DNA of 7,391 nucleotides from Flavobacterium psychrophilum (GCA_945861915.1 CAMAWK010000117.1:1-7391), one strand, 5' to 3'; positions 1-7,032 are shown, counted from the first letter of the stretch. Numbers and translations: made by a program. Notes: a model not told the origin generated them from the letters alone.

Positions 1-1421
1 TTTTCAGATTCATTTAGCTTATGTTCCATTCTTCGGAGTCTTTTTTCAGAAGCCAAACCAATTTCATAGGACATGGGTGTTAGTCTAAAATCAGCATTAT
101 CCTGACGCAATAAGGTTCTAAATTCTGCACGAGAAGTAAACATTCGATAGGGTTCTTCTGTGCCTTTTGTAATCAAATCATCTATCAAAACTCCGATATA
201 GGCTTCGTCTCTTTTTAAAATAAAAGGGGCTTTTTCTTGTACTTTTAGAGCCGCATTAATTCCTGCCATCAATCCTTGAGAAGCCGCTTCTTCGTAACCT
301 GTTGTTCCGTTTATCTGACCAGCAAAAAACAAGCCTTCCACCAATTTGGTTTCTAAAGTATGTTTCAATTGAGTTGGAGGAAAATAATCATATTCGATAG
401 CATATCCTGGACGGAAAAATTTCACTTTTTCAAACCCAACCACCGAACGCAAAGCCTTAAACTGAATATCTTCAGGCAACGATGTAGAAAAACCATTCAC
501 ATACACTTCGCAGGTATTCCAACCTTCGGGTTCTACAAACAATTGATGTCTCTCTTTGTCTGCAAAACGATTAATTTTATCTTCAATTGATGGACAATAA
601 CGTGGTCCAAGAGATTTAATTCTGCCATTAAACATTGGCGAACGATCAAATCCTTCTCTCAAAATACTGTGCACATCTAATGAAGTGTAAGTCATATAAC
701 AAGATTTTTGATGTGCCAAAGGTTTTGTAACATCAGAATACGAAAACTTATCTGGTTTGGCATCGCCTTTTTCTTCATTCATTTTAGAATAATCCAAAGA
801 ACGTCCATCCACTCGAGGAGGCGTTCCCGTTTTCATTCTACCTGCTTGAAAACCTGCCTTGATTAAATCTTCTGTAATTCCGTAAGCAGCACTCTCGCCT
901 GCTCTCCCTCCACCAAATTGTTTTTCGCCAATATGAATCAATCCATTTAAGAAAGTTCCGTTTGTTAACACCACAGATTTGGCTTTAATCTCGACTCCCA
1001 AAGAAGTTTTAACGCCTTTGATTTTGCCGTTTTCAATCATCAATCCACCTACCATTTCTTGATAAAAATCGAGATTCGGTGTTCCTTCCAGCATCAACCG
1101 CCATTCTTCAGCAAAACGCATTCTATCACTTTGTACTCGTGGCGACCACATCGCAGGACCTTTAGATTTATTCAACATTTTAAATTGAATAGCTGTATTG
1201 TCCGAAACTATTCCAGAATAACCACCAAGCGCATCAATTTCGCGAACAATTTGTCCTTTGGCAATTCCTCCCATTGCAGGATTGCAAGACATTTGTGCAA
1301 TGTTTTGCAAGCTCATAGTAACCAACAAAGTCTTGGCTCCTAAGTTGGCAGCGGCAGCGGCGGCTTCAGAACCAGCGTGTCCAGCACCAACAACTATTAC
1401 ATCATATTCTTCTAAAAACAT
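1..1421 (-). CDS. mnmG: tRNA uridine-5-carboxymethylaminomethyl modification enzyme MnmG (GidA), 3' end cut off by the window
   Basis: MnmG works with the GTPase MnmE in the cytoplasm to add a (carboxy)methylaminomethyl group to U34 of certain tRNAs, using FAD. The minus-strand frame is open from ATG at 1421-1419 to the window edge: 473 full codons of an expected ~620, so about 150 C-terminal residues (the MnmE/tRNA-binding end) are missing. Seen: N-terminal FAD-binding GAGHAG (residues 12-17); SCNPAMGGIAKG with Cys46, matching the catalytic Cys47 region of the E. coli enzyme; GTFLNGLIHIG and GGGRAGES near residues 155-180; GPRYCPSIEDK with Cys276, matching E. coli Cys277; AGQINGTTGYEEAA at about 367-380; and EPYRMFTSRAEFR further on. 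No frameshift was seen. The start is chosen because the Rossmann motif follows directly. The gene lies 144 bp downstream of ybeY on the same strand, behind two parS-like sites and a heptamer array. Identification is near certain. Confidence 0.98.
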   Translation of the reverse strand, partial: MFLEEYDVIVVGAGHAGSEAAAAAANLGAKTLLVTMSLQNIAQMSCNPAMGGIAKGQIVREIDALGGYSGIVSDNTAIQFKMLNKSKGPAMWSPRVQSDRMRFAEEWRLMLEGTPNLDFYQEMVGGLMIENGKIKGVKTSLGVEIKAKSVVLTNGTFLNGLIHIGEKQFGGGRAGESAAYGITEDLIKAGFQAGRMKTGTPPRVDGRSLDYSKMNEEKGDAKPDKFSYSDVTKPLAHQKSCYMTYTSLDVHSILREGFDRSPMFNGRIKSLGPRYCPSIEDKINRFADKERHQLFVEPEGWNTCEVYVNGFSTSLPEDIQFKALRSVVGFEKVKFFRPGYAIEYDYFPPTQLKHTLETKLVEGLFFAGQINGTTGYEEAASQGLMAGINAALKVQEKAPFILKRDEAYIGVLIDDLITKGTEEPYRMFTSRAEFRTLLRQDNADFRLTPMSYEIGLASEKRLRRMEHKLNESE

Positions 1422-1454
1422 TAAGGTTTAAAGTTTAAGGTTTAAGGTTTAAAA
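1420..1454. repeat. Five-unit heptamer tandem array (TTTAAGG type) abutting the mnmG start codon
   Basis: Read on the plus strand, five consecutive 7-bp units are visible: ATTAAGG, TTTAAAG, TTTAAGG, TTTAAGG, TTTAAAA. The first unit overlaps two bases of the mnmG ATG, so on the coding strand the array (CCTTAAA units) forms the immediate 5' leader of mnmG. No Shine-Dalgarno-like purine run is present, which is normal for Bacteroidota. Function is unknown. The array could be neutral slippage sequence or could affect translation initiation. Confidence 0.75.
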
Positions 1455-1490
1455 GTGTTCATTATAAACCTAAATCAATTCAAGTTTGTT

Positions 1491-1506
1491 TGTTCCACGT
1501 GAAACA
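1491..1506. other. parS: parS centromere-like site 1 (ParB/Spo0J binding site), ybeY-mnmG gap
   Basis: The 16-mer TGTTCCACGTGAAACA is a near-perfect palindrome around CACGTG and is identical to the well-known chromosomal parS sequence (consensus TGTTYCACGTGRAACA) bound by ParB/Spo0J. It sits 69 bp upstream of the mnmG start, in non-coding DNA. A ParB dimer would load here as a CTP-dependent clamp, spread along the DNA and recruit SMC and ParA to segregate the origin region. The match is seen directly. The role is inferred from established parS biology, because parA and parB are not in this window. Confidence 0.9.
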
Positions 1507-1525
1507 ATTAAAAAAAATGATTTTT

Positions 1526-1576
1526 AATCTTTCAATATCTGAAATCAAAATCGTTAATCTGCAATCTACAATCGGT
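1526..1576. repeat. Degenerate heptamer array (AATCNNN) between the two parS sites
   Basis: Units starting AATC recur with mostly 7-bp spacing: AATCTTT (1526), AATATCT (1534), AATCAA (1543), then four strict heptamers AATCGTT (1549), AATCTGC (1556), AATCTAC (1563) and AATCGGT (1570). The array runs through the ybeY stop codon (1566-1568) and ends three bases before the second parS. The first units are irregular in spacing, so only the last four are firmly in register. Function is unknown. Confidence 0.55.
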
Positions 1577-1994
1577 TTTGTTCCACGTGAAACATGGCGA
1601 TTTTTTCATCTTCTTTTGACCTCATAACGCGTTCGTCTGATTCAGATTTATCTTTGTATCCGCAGTAATGCAAAACTCCATGAGCCAAAACGCGTTTCAA
1701 CTCTTCGTCAAAGGAAACTTGAAAATCCAAGGCGTTGTCTATAACTCTTTCAATCGAAACAAAAATATCGCCGTGTAATTCATTTCCCATACTGTAATCA
1801 AAACTAATAATATCCGTCAACGTATCGTGACCTAGATGTTCTAGGTTAATTTTATGCAAATAATCATCATCACAAAAGATATAATTGATATCGCCTTCTT
1901 TTTTATTTTCGGAGATAATTACAGCCGAAATCCATTTGGCAAATACCTCTTCATTATCTAGCTGAAATTCTGTTTCGTAATTAAATTGAATCAT
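1566..1994 (-). CDS. ybeY: Endoribonuclease YbeY (16S rRNA maturation factor)
   Basis: YbeY is a cytoplasmic metal-dependent single-strand endoribonuclease used in 16S rRNA 3'-end maturation and ribosome quality control. The 142 residues match the usual family size (about 140-155). Seen: HDTLTDIISFDY at 56-67 and GDIFVSIERV at 75-84, both typical family blocks, and the metal site HGVLHYCGYKD at 105-115. His105 and His109 are present, and Asp115 stands where most families have a third His. That Asp form is common in Bacteroidota as far as I know, so I expect an active enzyme. The ATG start (1994-1992) overlaps the stop of the upstream DUF4175-like gene as ATGA, suggesting translational coupling. 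The C-terminal tail, residues 134-139 (MFHVEQ), is encoded by a complete parS site. The stop is TAG at 1568-1566. Confidence 0.96.
   Translation of the reverse strand: MIQFNYETEFQLDNEEVFAKWISAVIISENKKEGDINYIFCDDDYLHKINLEHLGHDTLTDIISFDYSMGNELHGDIFVSIERVIDNALDFQVSFDEELKRVLAHGVLHYCGYKDKSESDERVMRSKEDEKIAMFHVEQNRL
1579..1594. other. parS: parS centromere-like site 2, embedded in the last codons of ybeY
   Basis: A second identical copy of TGTTCCACGTGAAACA lies 88 bp (start to start) from the first and in the same orientation. On the minus strand it reads TGTTTCACGTGGAACA and supplies part of codon 134 through part of codon 139 of ybeY, spelling the tail FHVEQ just before the stop. These are the only two CACGTG palindromes I found in the window. 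A pair of exact 16-mers so close together is not expected by chance in AT-rich DNA. Confidence 0.9.
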
Positions 1995-4900
1995 TTTGTG
2001 TTGAAATACTCTTGAACTTTTTGATTAAAATTGGTTCGCAAAGGTAGGGATTGTCTATTTAATATTTCGATGCTATTCAAATATTCCAATAAGGCTGGCG
2101 GCAGCGCATTAGAACGATTGTTAAACTCTTTTTTATTCGTTTCTGATTGTCTTTTATTCTCTTGTCCTTGTTGTTGTAAAGCGGTGTTTAATTTGAGTAA
2201 TTCTTGCTTTACATTTAATATTCTTTGAAGCGTTTCGTTTTTAAATCCTTTGTTTAATAGTTGCTTTTCGATTTGTTTCATTTGTTCCAAAGCACTATTC
2301 CCATTTCCTCCTAAACCTTTTTTATTCAATTCATTTTGCAATGCTTCTCTCAATTGTTTTTGCTCTTTGTAAATTTCCATAATTGCCTTTGCATTGCCTT
2401 CTCCATCCTCGCCGTTTTCACCTACGGAACTTCCAGATTTTTGACCGTTTTTACCCTCATTCCCTTTCTCGCCTTCTTTACCTGGTTGTTTCCCTTCTCC
2501 TGGTTTTTCGCCAGGCTTTTGTCCCGGTTTTTCGCCTTTCTTCATTCCATCCTTCATTTTTTCGCCTAATCCTTCTTGCTTTTTAATAATGTCTGGTAAT
2601 TGCATTCCGTCTTCTCCTTTGCCAGGTTTTGGTTTTCCAGAACCCATACTAGACATAGACATATTCATGTTGTTTAAAATATCAGACAACAAATCAGACA
2701 ACTTATTAGCAGCGGCAACCGTATATTGTTGGTGCGAAACTCCTTTTGCGATTTGACCATCAGCAATAGTCTCTATTGATTTATCTATGTTATACAATGC
2801 GTTTCCTAGTTCCTTAGTAATGTTTTCTCCAATTTTCGGATTACGCAAAGACATAGCAAACAAACTATCATCAACATGCTTGAATTGTAATTTCAAGTTT
2901 TGTTGATTCTTCAGTTTTTTACTAAACGCAGGTGAACCAATGCCCAAATTCTTAAATGTAACCATAACCTCCTCTTGCGAAAAAGAAAAAGCCAATAAAT
3001 TATCTAAAATCTGTCGTAACATTGCCACATCTTCTTCCAGTTGCTCCATCTCACCCGAATCCATATTCTCTTCCATTTTTTGAGCCATTTGCTTCATTTT
3101 TTTTGAAGCACTTTTTTGTTTTGGTTTCGCTTTATCCTTGCTATTTTTTTGCAATTCCTCAGACGCTTTTTTAAGATCTTCGTCAATGTTTTTTTCTTTC
3201 TCTTTATCCGCAGGAATATCCAAAGGTTTTTTAAGTTCTTTGTTTTCTTTGTCCAATTCTTTTAATTCTTCTTGAATCTTATCAAATTCTTTGTTGATTT
3301 CGTTTTGATTTTCGGCATTATTTTCTATTTCTCTATTAGACAATTCCTCTTGTTTTTGGGCTAATTTTTCGAGTTTTTCTTTCAGCTGTTTTGCCTTTTT
3401 TTCTACATAAAATTTCTTGGTCAACTCAACTAACTGCTCTAAACTTTTGGTTTGATTTTTAGCGTTTTGTTTGAATTTATCCATTTTTTCCATTAACTCT
3501 TCTTTCTTAATCTTGTCATTCAATTCTTTGAGCTCATCTAGGAGTTTCTTATTTTTCTCTAAATCCTTATCTACGTTTTCAATTCGTTTTTGCAAATCGT
3601 CTTTAAACTCGTCCTTTCTTTCTGATTTGAATTTGTCTAAATTCTCTTTCATTTTTTCGGCAAATTCTTTCATTTTTTCGTCTTGCTGTTTTTGACGCTT
3701 TATAAATTCATTGATTTTTTGTTGGTCTTTAAACTCAAATGATTCTTTTTCTTTACCCGATTTCTGTAACTTATCTAATTCAGATAACTGCTTATCTTGA
3801 TTTTGCAACGACTTTTCTAAACTATTAATATTCTCATTTTGCTGTTGTAAATCTTGCTCTTCTTTTTCATCATCAGTTGCAATTCTATTAGAAAAAACAG
3901 ACGATTTTGCACTCTTAAAACCATGAACAGCGTCATTGTCAAAAACCTCAAAATAATAGTCATATTGCAGTCCTTGTTCTACAGGAAGTGCTCCAGGAAA
4001 AGAAAAAACAAACTGGTCATAAACAGTTGATTTAATTTTTATATTTCCCCGTTTAAATGCCTTTACATTCGTTTTTGGATAATAGACAATCTGAAGTTTA
4101 GAAAATCCGTTATCGTCTGAAATCGTTCCTAAAACATAGCTTTTCGCTGTTTTTAAACTGTCAGGAATGTTATCAACTTGAATGGTTGGAAATTGATCTT
4201 TGATGACAGACAACTGATAATTCAATTTCTCGTAATTCTGCACCTTGTCGTTGGATGTGCGAATTTGATAATCGGTGTTTTGAGAAATGTTTCTAGAAAA
4301 CAAAAAACTGTTTTCTTCTCTTAAAAAATAATAGTTTTGTTTTACGGCAGACCAAACTACTTTCTGAGTAGCCTGTGTCGAAATTTTCCAAGTAATTCGT
4401 GTTCCTTCGGGGATTATGGCATTTCCGTTTCCGTTAATACGTTCTGATTTTTTATTCAAATAAGCAGGGAAAGACAAAAGCATTTCGAAATTGGCAATTG
4501 ACGGAACGGTGATTACTTTTAACTCATAATCCAAAGAAGAAACCGTATTGGCTTCAAAGTGAAACGTTTTGTTTTCGGTAGGTTTTTCGATTTTAAATTG
4601 GAACTCTCCCGATTTTGTTTTCTCCATAAAATAGCTTTCGTTTCCAACAAAAATCATAGCATTTTCAGGAGTCAACTTCCCTATTGTTTTAACTTTAATA
4701 ACAAAATCTTGATTTTGTTCTGTTTGTAAATTGGGATTTAACATCACAAACTGAAAAGGAGCTGGCGGCAAAAACTGTTCTTTAAAGTGAACTACTCGAT
4801 TCAAGCTTTGAGATAAAATGGTGCTATTGCCCGACAGATAAAAGATGGCAAAGAACAAAATCGGAAGAATTGCCAAAGGCAGAAATTTACGATTCGAGTT

Positions 4901-5347
4901 AAAATTAACTGCGTTCCCAAAAGGAATGGGTTGCAACGAATTGGCTTTTTGTGCTATCGAAGCCAATAATAATTCTGATTGATTTTGATGCAAATCAGAT
5001 TCTGATAATTGCAGAAAATTTGTCAACTTATCACCCACTTCCGGAAAATGATTCCCGATAATTCCTGAAGCAATTTTATAATCAATTCCTTTTTTGAGCT
5101 TGAATAATTGGAATATCGGAAATAAAATAAATCGAACTATTAGAAAAACTTCAACGCCAACAAAAACCCAAAACAAAATGGTTCTTCCTTTTGGTTCAAG
5201 CCAAAGAAAATATTCTACAAAAAGGGTAAACATGAAATACAACAATCCCAAACCGATGAAGAAAATCATTCCTCGAATCAATTCGTTAGTGTAAAACTTC
5301 TTGATGAAAAGTTCTAGCTTTTGATAAATGAATTTAGATTGTTCCAA
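1991..5347 (-). CDS. DUF4175-like inner-membrane protein with a long coiled coil
   Basis: I recognise this as the large DUF4175-type protein of Bacteroidota; its function is not established. Its 1118 residues fall into regions: a short basic N-terminus; hydrophobic segments at about 27-50, 56-80 and 155-173; a beta-rich stretch at about 195-490 that looks like Ig-like folds; a highly charged Lys/Glu/Gln coiled coil at about 495-770; a conserved-looking helical block at about 825-895; a Gly/Pro/Lys/Glu low-complexity linker at about 936-970; and a helical C-terminal end. By the positive-inside rule the first 26 residues are cytoplasmic and everything after residue 173 is periplasmic (inference). 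No cysteine occurs anywhere in it. The start is TTG (5347-5345). The next in-frame Met, residue 27, would remove the basic N-terminus and begin inside the first membrane segment, so TTG is preferred. The stop TGA overlaps the ybeY ATG by 4 bases. A scaffold or envelope-stress role is possible but not shown. Confidence 0.85.
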   Translation of the reverse strand: MEQSKFIYQKLELFIKKFYTNELIRGMIFFIGLGLLYFMFTLFVEYFLWLEPKGRTILFWVFVGVEVFLIVRFILFPIFQLFKLKKGIDYKIASGIIGNHFPEVGDKLTNFLQLSESDLHQNQSELLLASIAQKANSLQPIPFGNAVNFNSNRKFLPLAILPILFFAIFYLSGNSTILSQSLNRVVHFKEQFLPPAPFQFVMLNPNLQTEQNQDFVIKVKTIGKLTPENAMIFVGNESYFMEKTKSGEFQFKIEKPTENKTFHFEANTVSSLDYELKVITVPSIANFEMLLSFPAYLNKKSERINGNGNAIIPEGTRITWKISTQATQKVVWSAVKQNYYFLREENSFLFSRNISQNTDYQIRTSNDKVQNYEKLNYQLSVIKDQFPTIQVDNIPDSLKTAKSYVLGTISDDNGFSKLQIVYYPKTNVKAFKRGNIKIKSTVYDQFVFSFPGALPVEQGLQYDYYFEVFDNDAVHGFKSAKSSVFSNRIATDDEKEEQDLQQQNENINSLEKSLQNQDKQLSELDKLQKSGKEKESFEFKDQQKINEFIKRQKQQDEKMKEFAEKMKENLDKFKSERKDEFKDDLQKRIENVDKDLEKNKKLLDELKELNDKIKKEELMEKMDKFKQNAKNQTKSLEQLVELTKKFYVEKKAKQLKEKLEKLAQKQEELSNREIENNAENQNEINKEFDKIQEELKELDKENKELKKPLDIPADKEKEKNIDEDLKKASEELQKNSKDKAKPKQKSASKKMKQMAQKMEENMDSGEMEQLEEDVAMLRQILDNLLAFSFSQEEVMVTFKNLGIGSPAFSKKLKNQQNLKLQFKHVDDSLFAMSLRNPKIGENITKELGNALYNIDKSIETIADGQIAKGVSHQQYTVAAANKLSDLLSDILNNMNMSMSSMGSGKPKPGKGEDGMQLPDIIKKQEGLGEKMKDGMKKGEKPGQKPGEKPGEGKQPGKEGEKGNEGKNGQKSGSSVGENGEDGEGNAKAIMEIYKEQKQLREALQNELNKKGLGGNGNSALEQMKQIEKQLLNKGFKNETLQRILNVKQELLKLNTALQQQGQENKRQSETNKKEFNNRSNALPPALLEYLNSIEILNRQSLPLRTNFNQKVQEYFNTK
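2447..2542 (-). repeat. KPG/GEK low-complexity coding repeat in the DUF4175-like gene
   Basis: Residues of roughly 936-967 are built from imperfect repeats such as GEKPGQKPGEKPGEGK followed by QPGKEGEKGNEGKNG. At DNA level this gives recurrent ccnggtttttcgcc-like blocks on the plus strand. It likely forms a flexible, disordered, positively and negatively charged linker between the helical block and the C-terminal helices, and its length is likely to vary between relatives. Confidence 0.6.
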
Positions 5348-5445
5348 AATGTGTACTTGTTTTTACAACCGATAAAAGTAACTATTTTAATTTTCTGTGA
5401 GTGTTAAAAATTAATTAAAGCCAAAATAGTGACAAATTCCCTAAA

Positions 5446-5480
5446 AACTCCCAACTCCCAACTCCCAACTCCTAACTTCT
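5446..5480. repeat. Five-unit heptamer tandem array (AACTCCC) upstream of gltX
   Basis: Three perfect units AACTCCC (5446, 5453, 5460) are followed by AACTCCT (5467) and AACTTCT (5474): 35 bp in strict 7-bp register. The array ends three bases before the gltX -7 box and fills the place where a -33 element would lie. The unit is far more C-rich than its surroundings. Function is unknown. Confidence 0.85.
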
Positions 5481-5483
5481 AAT

Positions 5484-5491
5484 TATCTTTG
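5484..5491 (+). promoter_or_regulatory. Bacteroidota-type -7 promoter box for gltX
   Basis: TATCTTTG matches the Bacteroidota consensus TAnnTTTG exactly and ends 17 bases before the gltX ATG, which would give a leader of roughly 10-13 nucleotides. No TTG is found at the expected -33 distance, because a heptamer array occupies that stretch. The call therefore rests on one box and its position. Confidence 0.6.
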
Positions 5492-5508
5492 ACGAAAATT
5501 TTACAACA

Positions 5509-7032
5509 ATGTCTAAACAAGTTCGAGTGCGTTTTGCACCCAGTCCAACTGGACCTTTACATATTGGCGGCGTTCGTACTGCCCTATTCAATTATTTGTT
5601 TGCCAAAAAAAACAACGGCGTTTTCTTTCTTAGAATTGAAGATACCGATCAAAATCGCTTTGTCCCGGGTGCCGAAGAATATATTATGGAAGCCTTGGAA
5701 TGGTTGGGAATTGCTCCTGACGAAACCATTGGCAAGAATGAAAAATTTGGACCTTACAAACAATCAGAAAGAAAGCATTTGTACAAACAATATGCCGATG
5801 AATTAATCAATTCAGGAAATGCGTATTATGCTTTTGATACTGCCGAAGCATTGGATTTGCATAGAAAACAACACGAAGAACAAGGGAAAACATTTATTTA
5901 TAATTGGCATAACAGAGAAAAATTGGATACTTCTTTGGTCATTTCAGCTGACGAAACGGCTAAAAGAATTAATTCAGGAGAAGAATATGTAATCCGATTT
6001 AAAACTCCTGTTAATGAAACTTTGCAATTGCAAGACATCATTCGAGGTGAAGTCAAATTTGAAACTAACCTTTTAGATGATAAGGTTTTGTTCAAAAGTG
6101 ATGGAATGCCGACCTATCATTTGGCCAACATTGTTGATGATCATTTAATGGAAACTTCGCATGTCATTAGAGGCGAAGAATGGTTGCCATCGATGCCATT
6201 GCACGTTTTGTTGTATCATGCTTTTGGTTGGGAAGCTCCTGAATTTGCACATTTACCTTTAATAATGAAACCTGTTGGAAACGGAAAATTATCCAAACGT
6301 GATGGCGATAAATTAGGATTTCCAGTATTTCCATTAGATTGGACAGATGCTTCCAGCATGACAACATCGATGGGTTACAGAGAAAAAGGATTTTTCCCAG
6401 AAGCAGTAATCAATTTTTTAGCTTTGTTAGGTTGGAATGACGGAACGGAACAAGAGTTATTTTCGTTAGAAGAATTAGTTCAAAAATTTGATTTGAACCG
6501 AGTGCATAAAGCAGGAGCCAAATTTGATCCTGAAAAAAATAAATGGTTCAATCATCAGTATTTAATGAAACAAAAGGATGCGGATTTGGCGGAAAGTTTT
6601 AACAAAATAATTGCGGTAAAAACAAAAGATTCCTTCACTACGTTCGGAATGACAAAATTGGAAAAAATAGTTTCATTAATTAAAGAACGCGCCCATTTCG
6701 TTTCAGAATTTTGGGAACTATCGGATTATTTCTTTCAAGCTCCAACTTCTTATGATGAAAAAGCATCTAAAAATTGGAAAGAAGAAACACCTAATTTAAT
6801 GCGAGATTTGATTTCGGTTCTTCAGGAAATTCAAGATTTTACATCCTTAAATATCGAAACTATCGTGAAAGATTGGATGACGAAAAACGAAATTGGAATG
6901 GGAAAAGTGATGCAGCCGTTTCGTTTGAGTTTGGTTGGTGCTCTAAAAGGCCCACATTTATTTGATATCATCGAATTGATTGGAAAAGAGGAAACGATTA
7001 CGAGAATCGAGAAAGCGATAGCCACTTTGTAA
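5509..7032 (+). CDS. gltX: Glutamyl-tRNA synthetase (class I)
   Basis: GltX charges tRNA-Glu with glutamate using ATP in the cytoplasm. Its 507 residues are close to the Bacteroidota form. Seen: the HIGH region PSPTGPLHIGG (11-21) with FNYLFAKKNNG after it; RIEDTDQNR (42-50); GMPTYHLANIVDDHLM (199-214) and VIRGEEWLPS (219-228), which belong to the catalytic core; KLSKRDG (260-266), the KMSKS loop; and an insertion directly after it (about 270-296) that I associate with Bacteroidota. The helical anticodon-binding region follows (about 320-507). The zinc-binding cysteines near residue 100 in the E. coli enzyme are absent (GNAYYAFDTAEAL instead), and the protein has no cysteine at all. Whether it also charges tRNA-Gln cannot be told from here. 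The ATG follows a -7 box at a typical short distance. It is divergent from the DUF4175-like gene and converges on the next gene. The stop is TAA. Confidence 0.98.
   Translation: MSKQVRVRFAPSPTGPLHIGGVRTALFNYLFAKKNNGVFFLRIEDTDQNRFVPGAEEYIMEALEWLGIAPDETIGKNEKFGPYKQSERKHLYKQYADELINSGNAYYAFDTAEALDLHRKQHEEQGKTFIYNWHNREKLDTSLVISADETAKRINSGEEYVIRFKTPVNETLQLQDIIRGEVKFETNLLDDKVLFKSDGMPTYHLANIVDDHLMETSHVIRGEEWLPSMPLHVLLYHAFGWEAPEFAHLPLIMKPVGNGKLSKRDGDKLGFPVFPLDWTDASSMTTSMGYREKGFFPEAVINFLALLGWNDGTEQELFSLEELVQKFDLNRVHKAGAKFDPEKNKWFNHQYLMKQKDADLAESFNKIIAVKTKDSFTTFGMTKLEKIVSLIKERAHFVSEFWELSDYFFQAPTSYDEKASKNWKEETPNLMRDLISVLQEIQDFTSLNIETIVKDWMTKNEIGMGKVMQPFRLSLVGALKGPHLFDIIELIGKEETITRIEKAIATL

Noticed and set aside
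360..1343. Plus-strand open frames opposite mnmG
   Set aside because: mnmG is intact and well conserved on the minus strand through here, and the opposite frames have no recognisable domain.
1422..1490. Possible mnmG promoter (TAGGTTTA or TATAAT on the minus strand, around 1460-1475)
   Set aside because: The -7 match is imperfect, and no TTG lies at the right distance upstream. The TTGAAT/TATAAT pair is spaced only about 11 bp. mnmG may instead be read through from ybeY.
1422..1578. Replication origin (oriC) with DnaA boxes near the parS sites
   Set aside because: No TTATCCACA-like box was found in the gap or elsewhere in the window. AT-richness alone is not enough, so only proximity to the origin is suggested.
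3471..3695. Ser/Phe/Leu-rich plus-strand open frames opposite the coiled coil (also near 2031-2586 and 5094-5294)
   Set aside because: They are antisense shadows of the Lys/Glu codon-rich DUF4175-like gene, with biased composition and no family features.
5365..5430. Possible promoter of the DUF4175-like gene (TACTTTTA at 5380-5373, or TATTTTG near 5428, minus strand)
   Set aside because: Each differs from TAnnTTTG by one position or by spacing and lacks a -33 TTG, so it is too weak to list. A promoter must lie in this divergent gap, but I cannot place it.
5348..5508. Small RNA or riboswitch in the divergent gap
   Set aside because: No conserved leader, extended stem or T-box signature was seen, and the predicted gltX leader is only about 10-13 bases.
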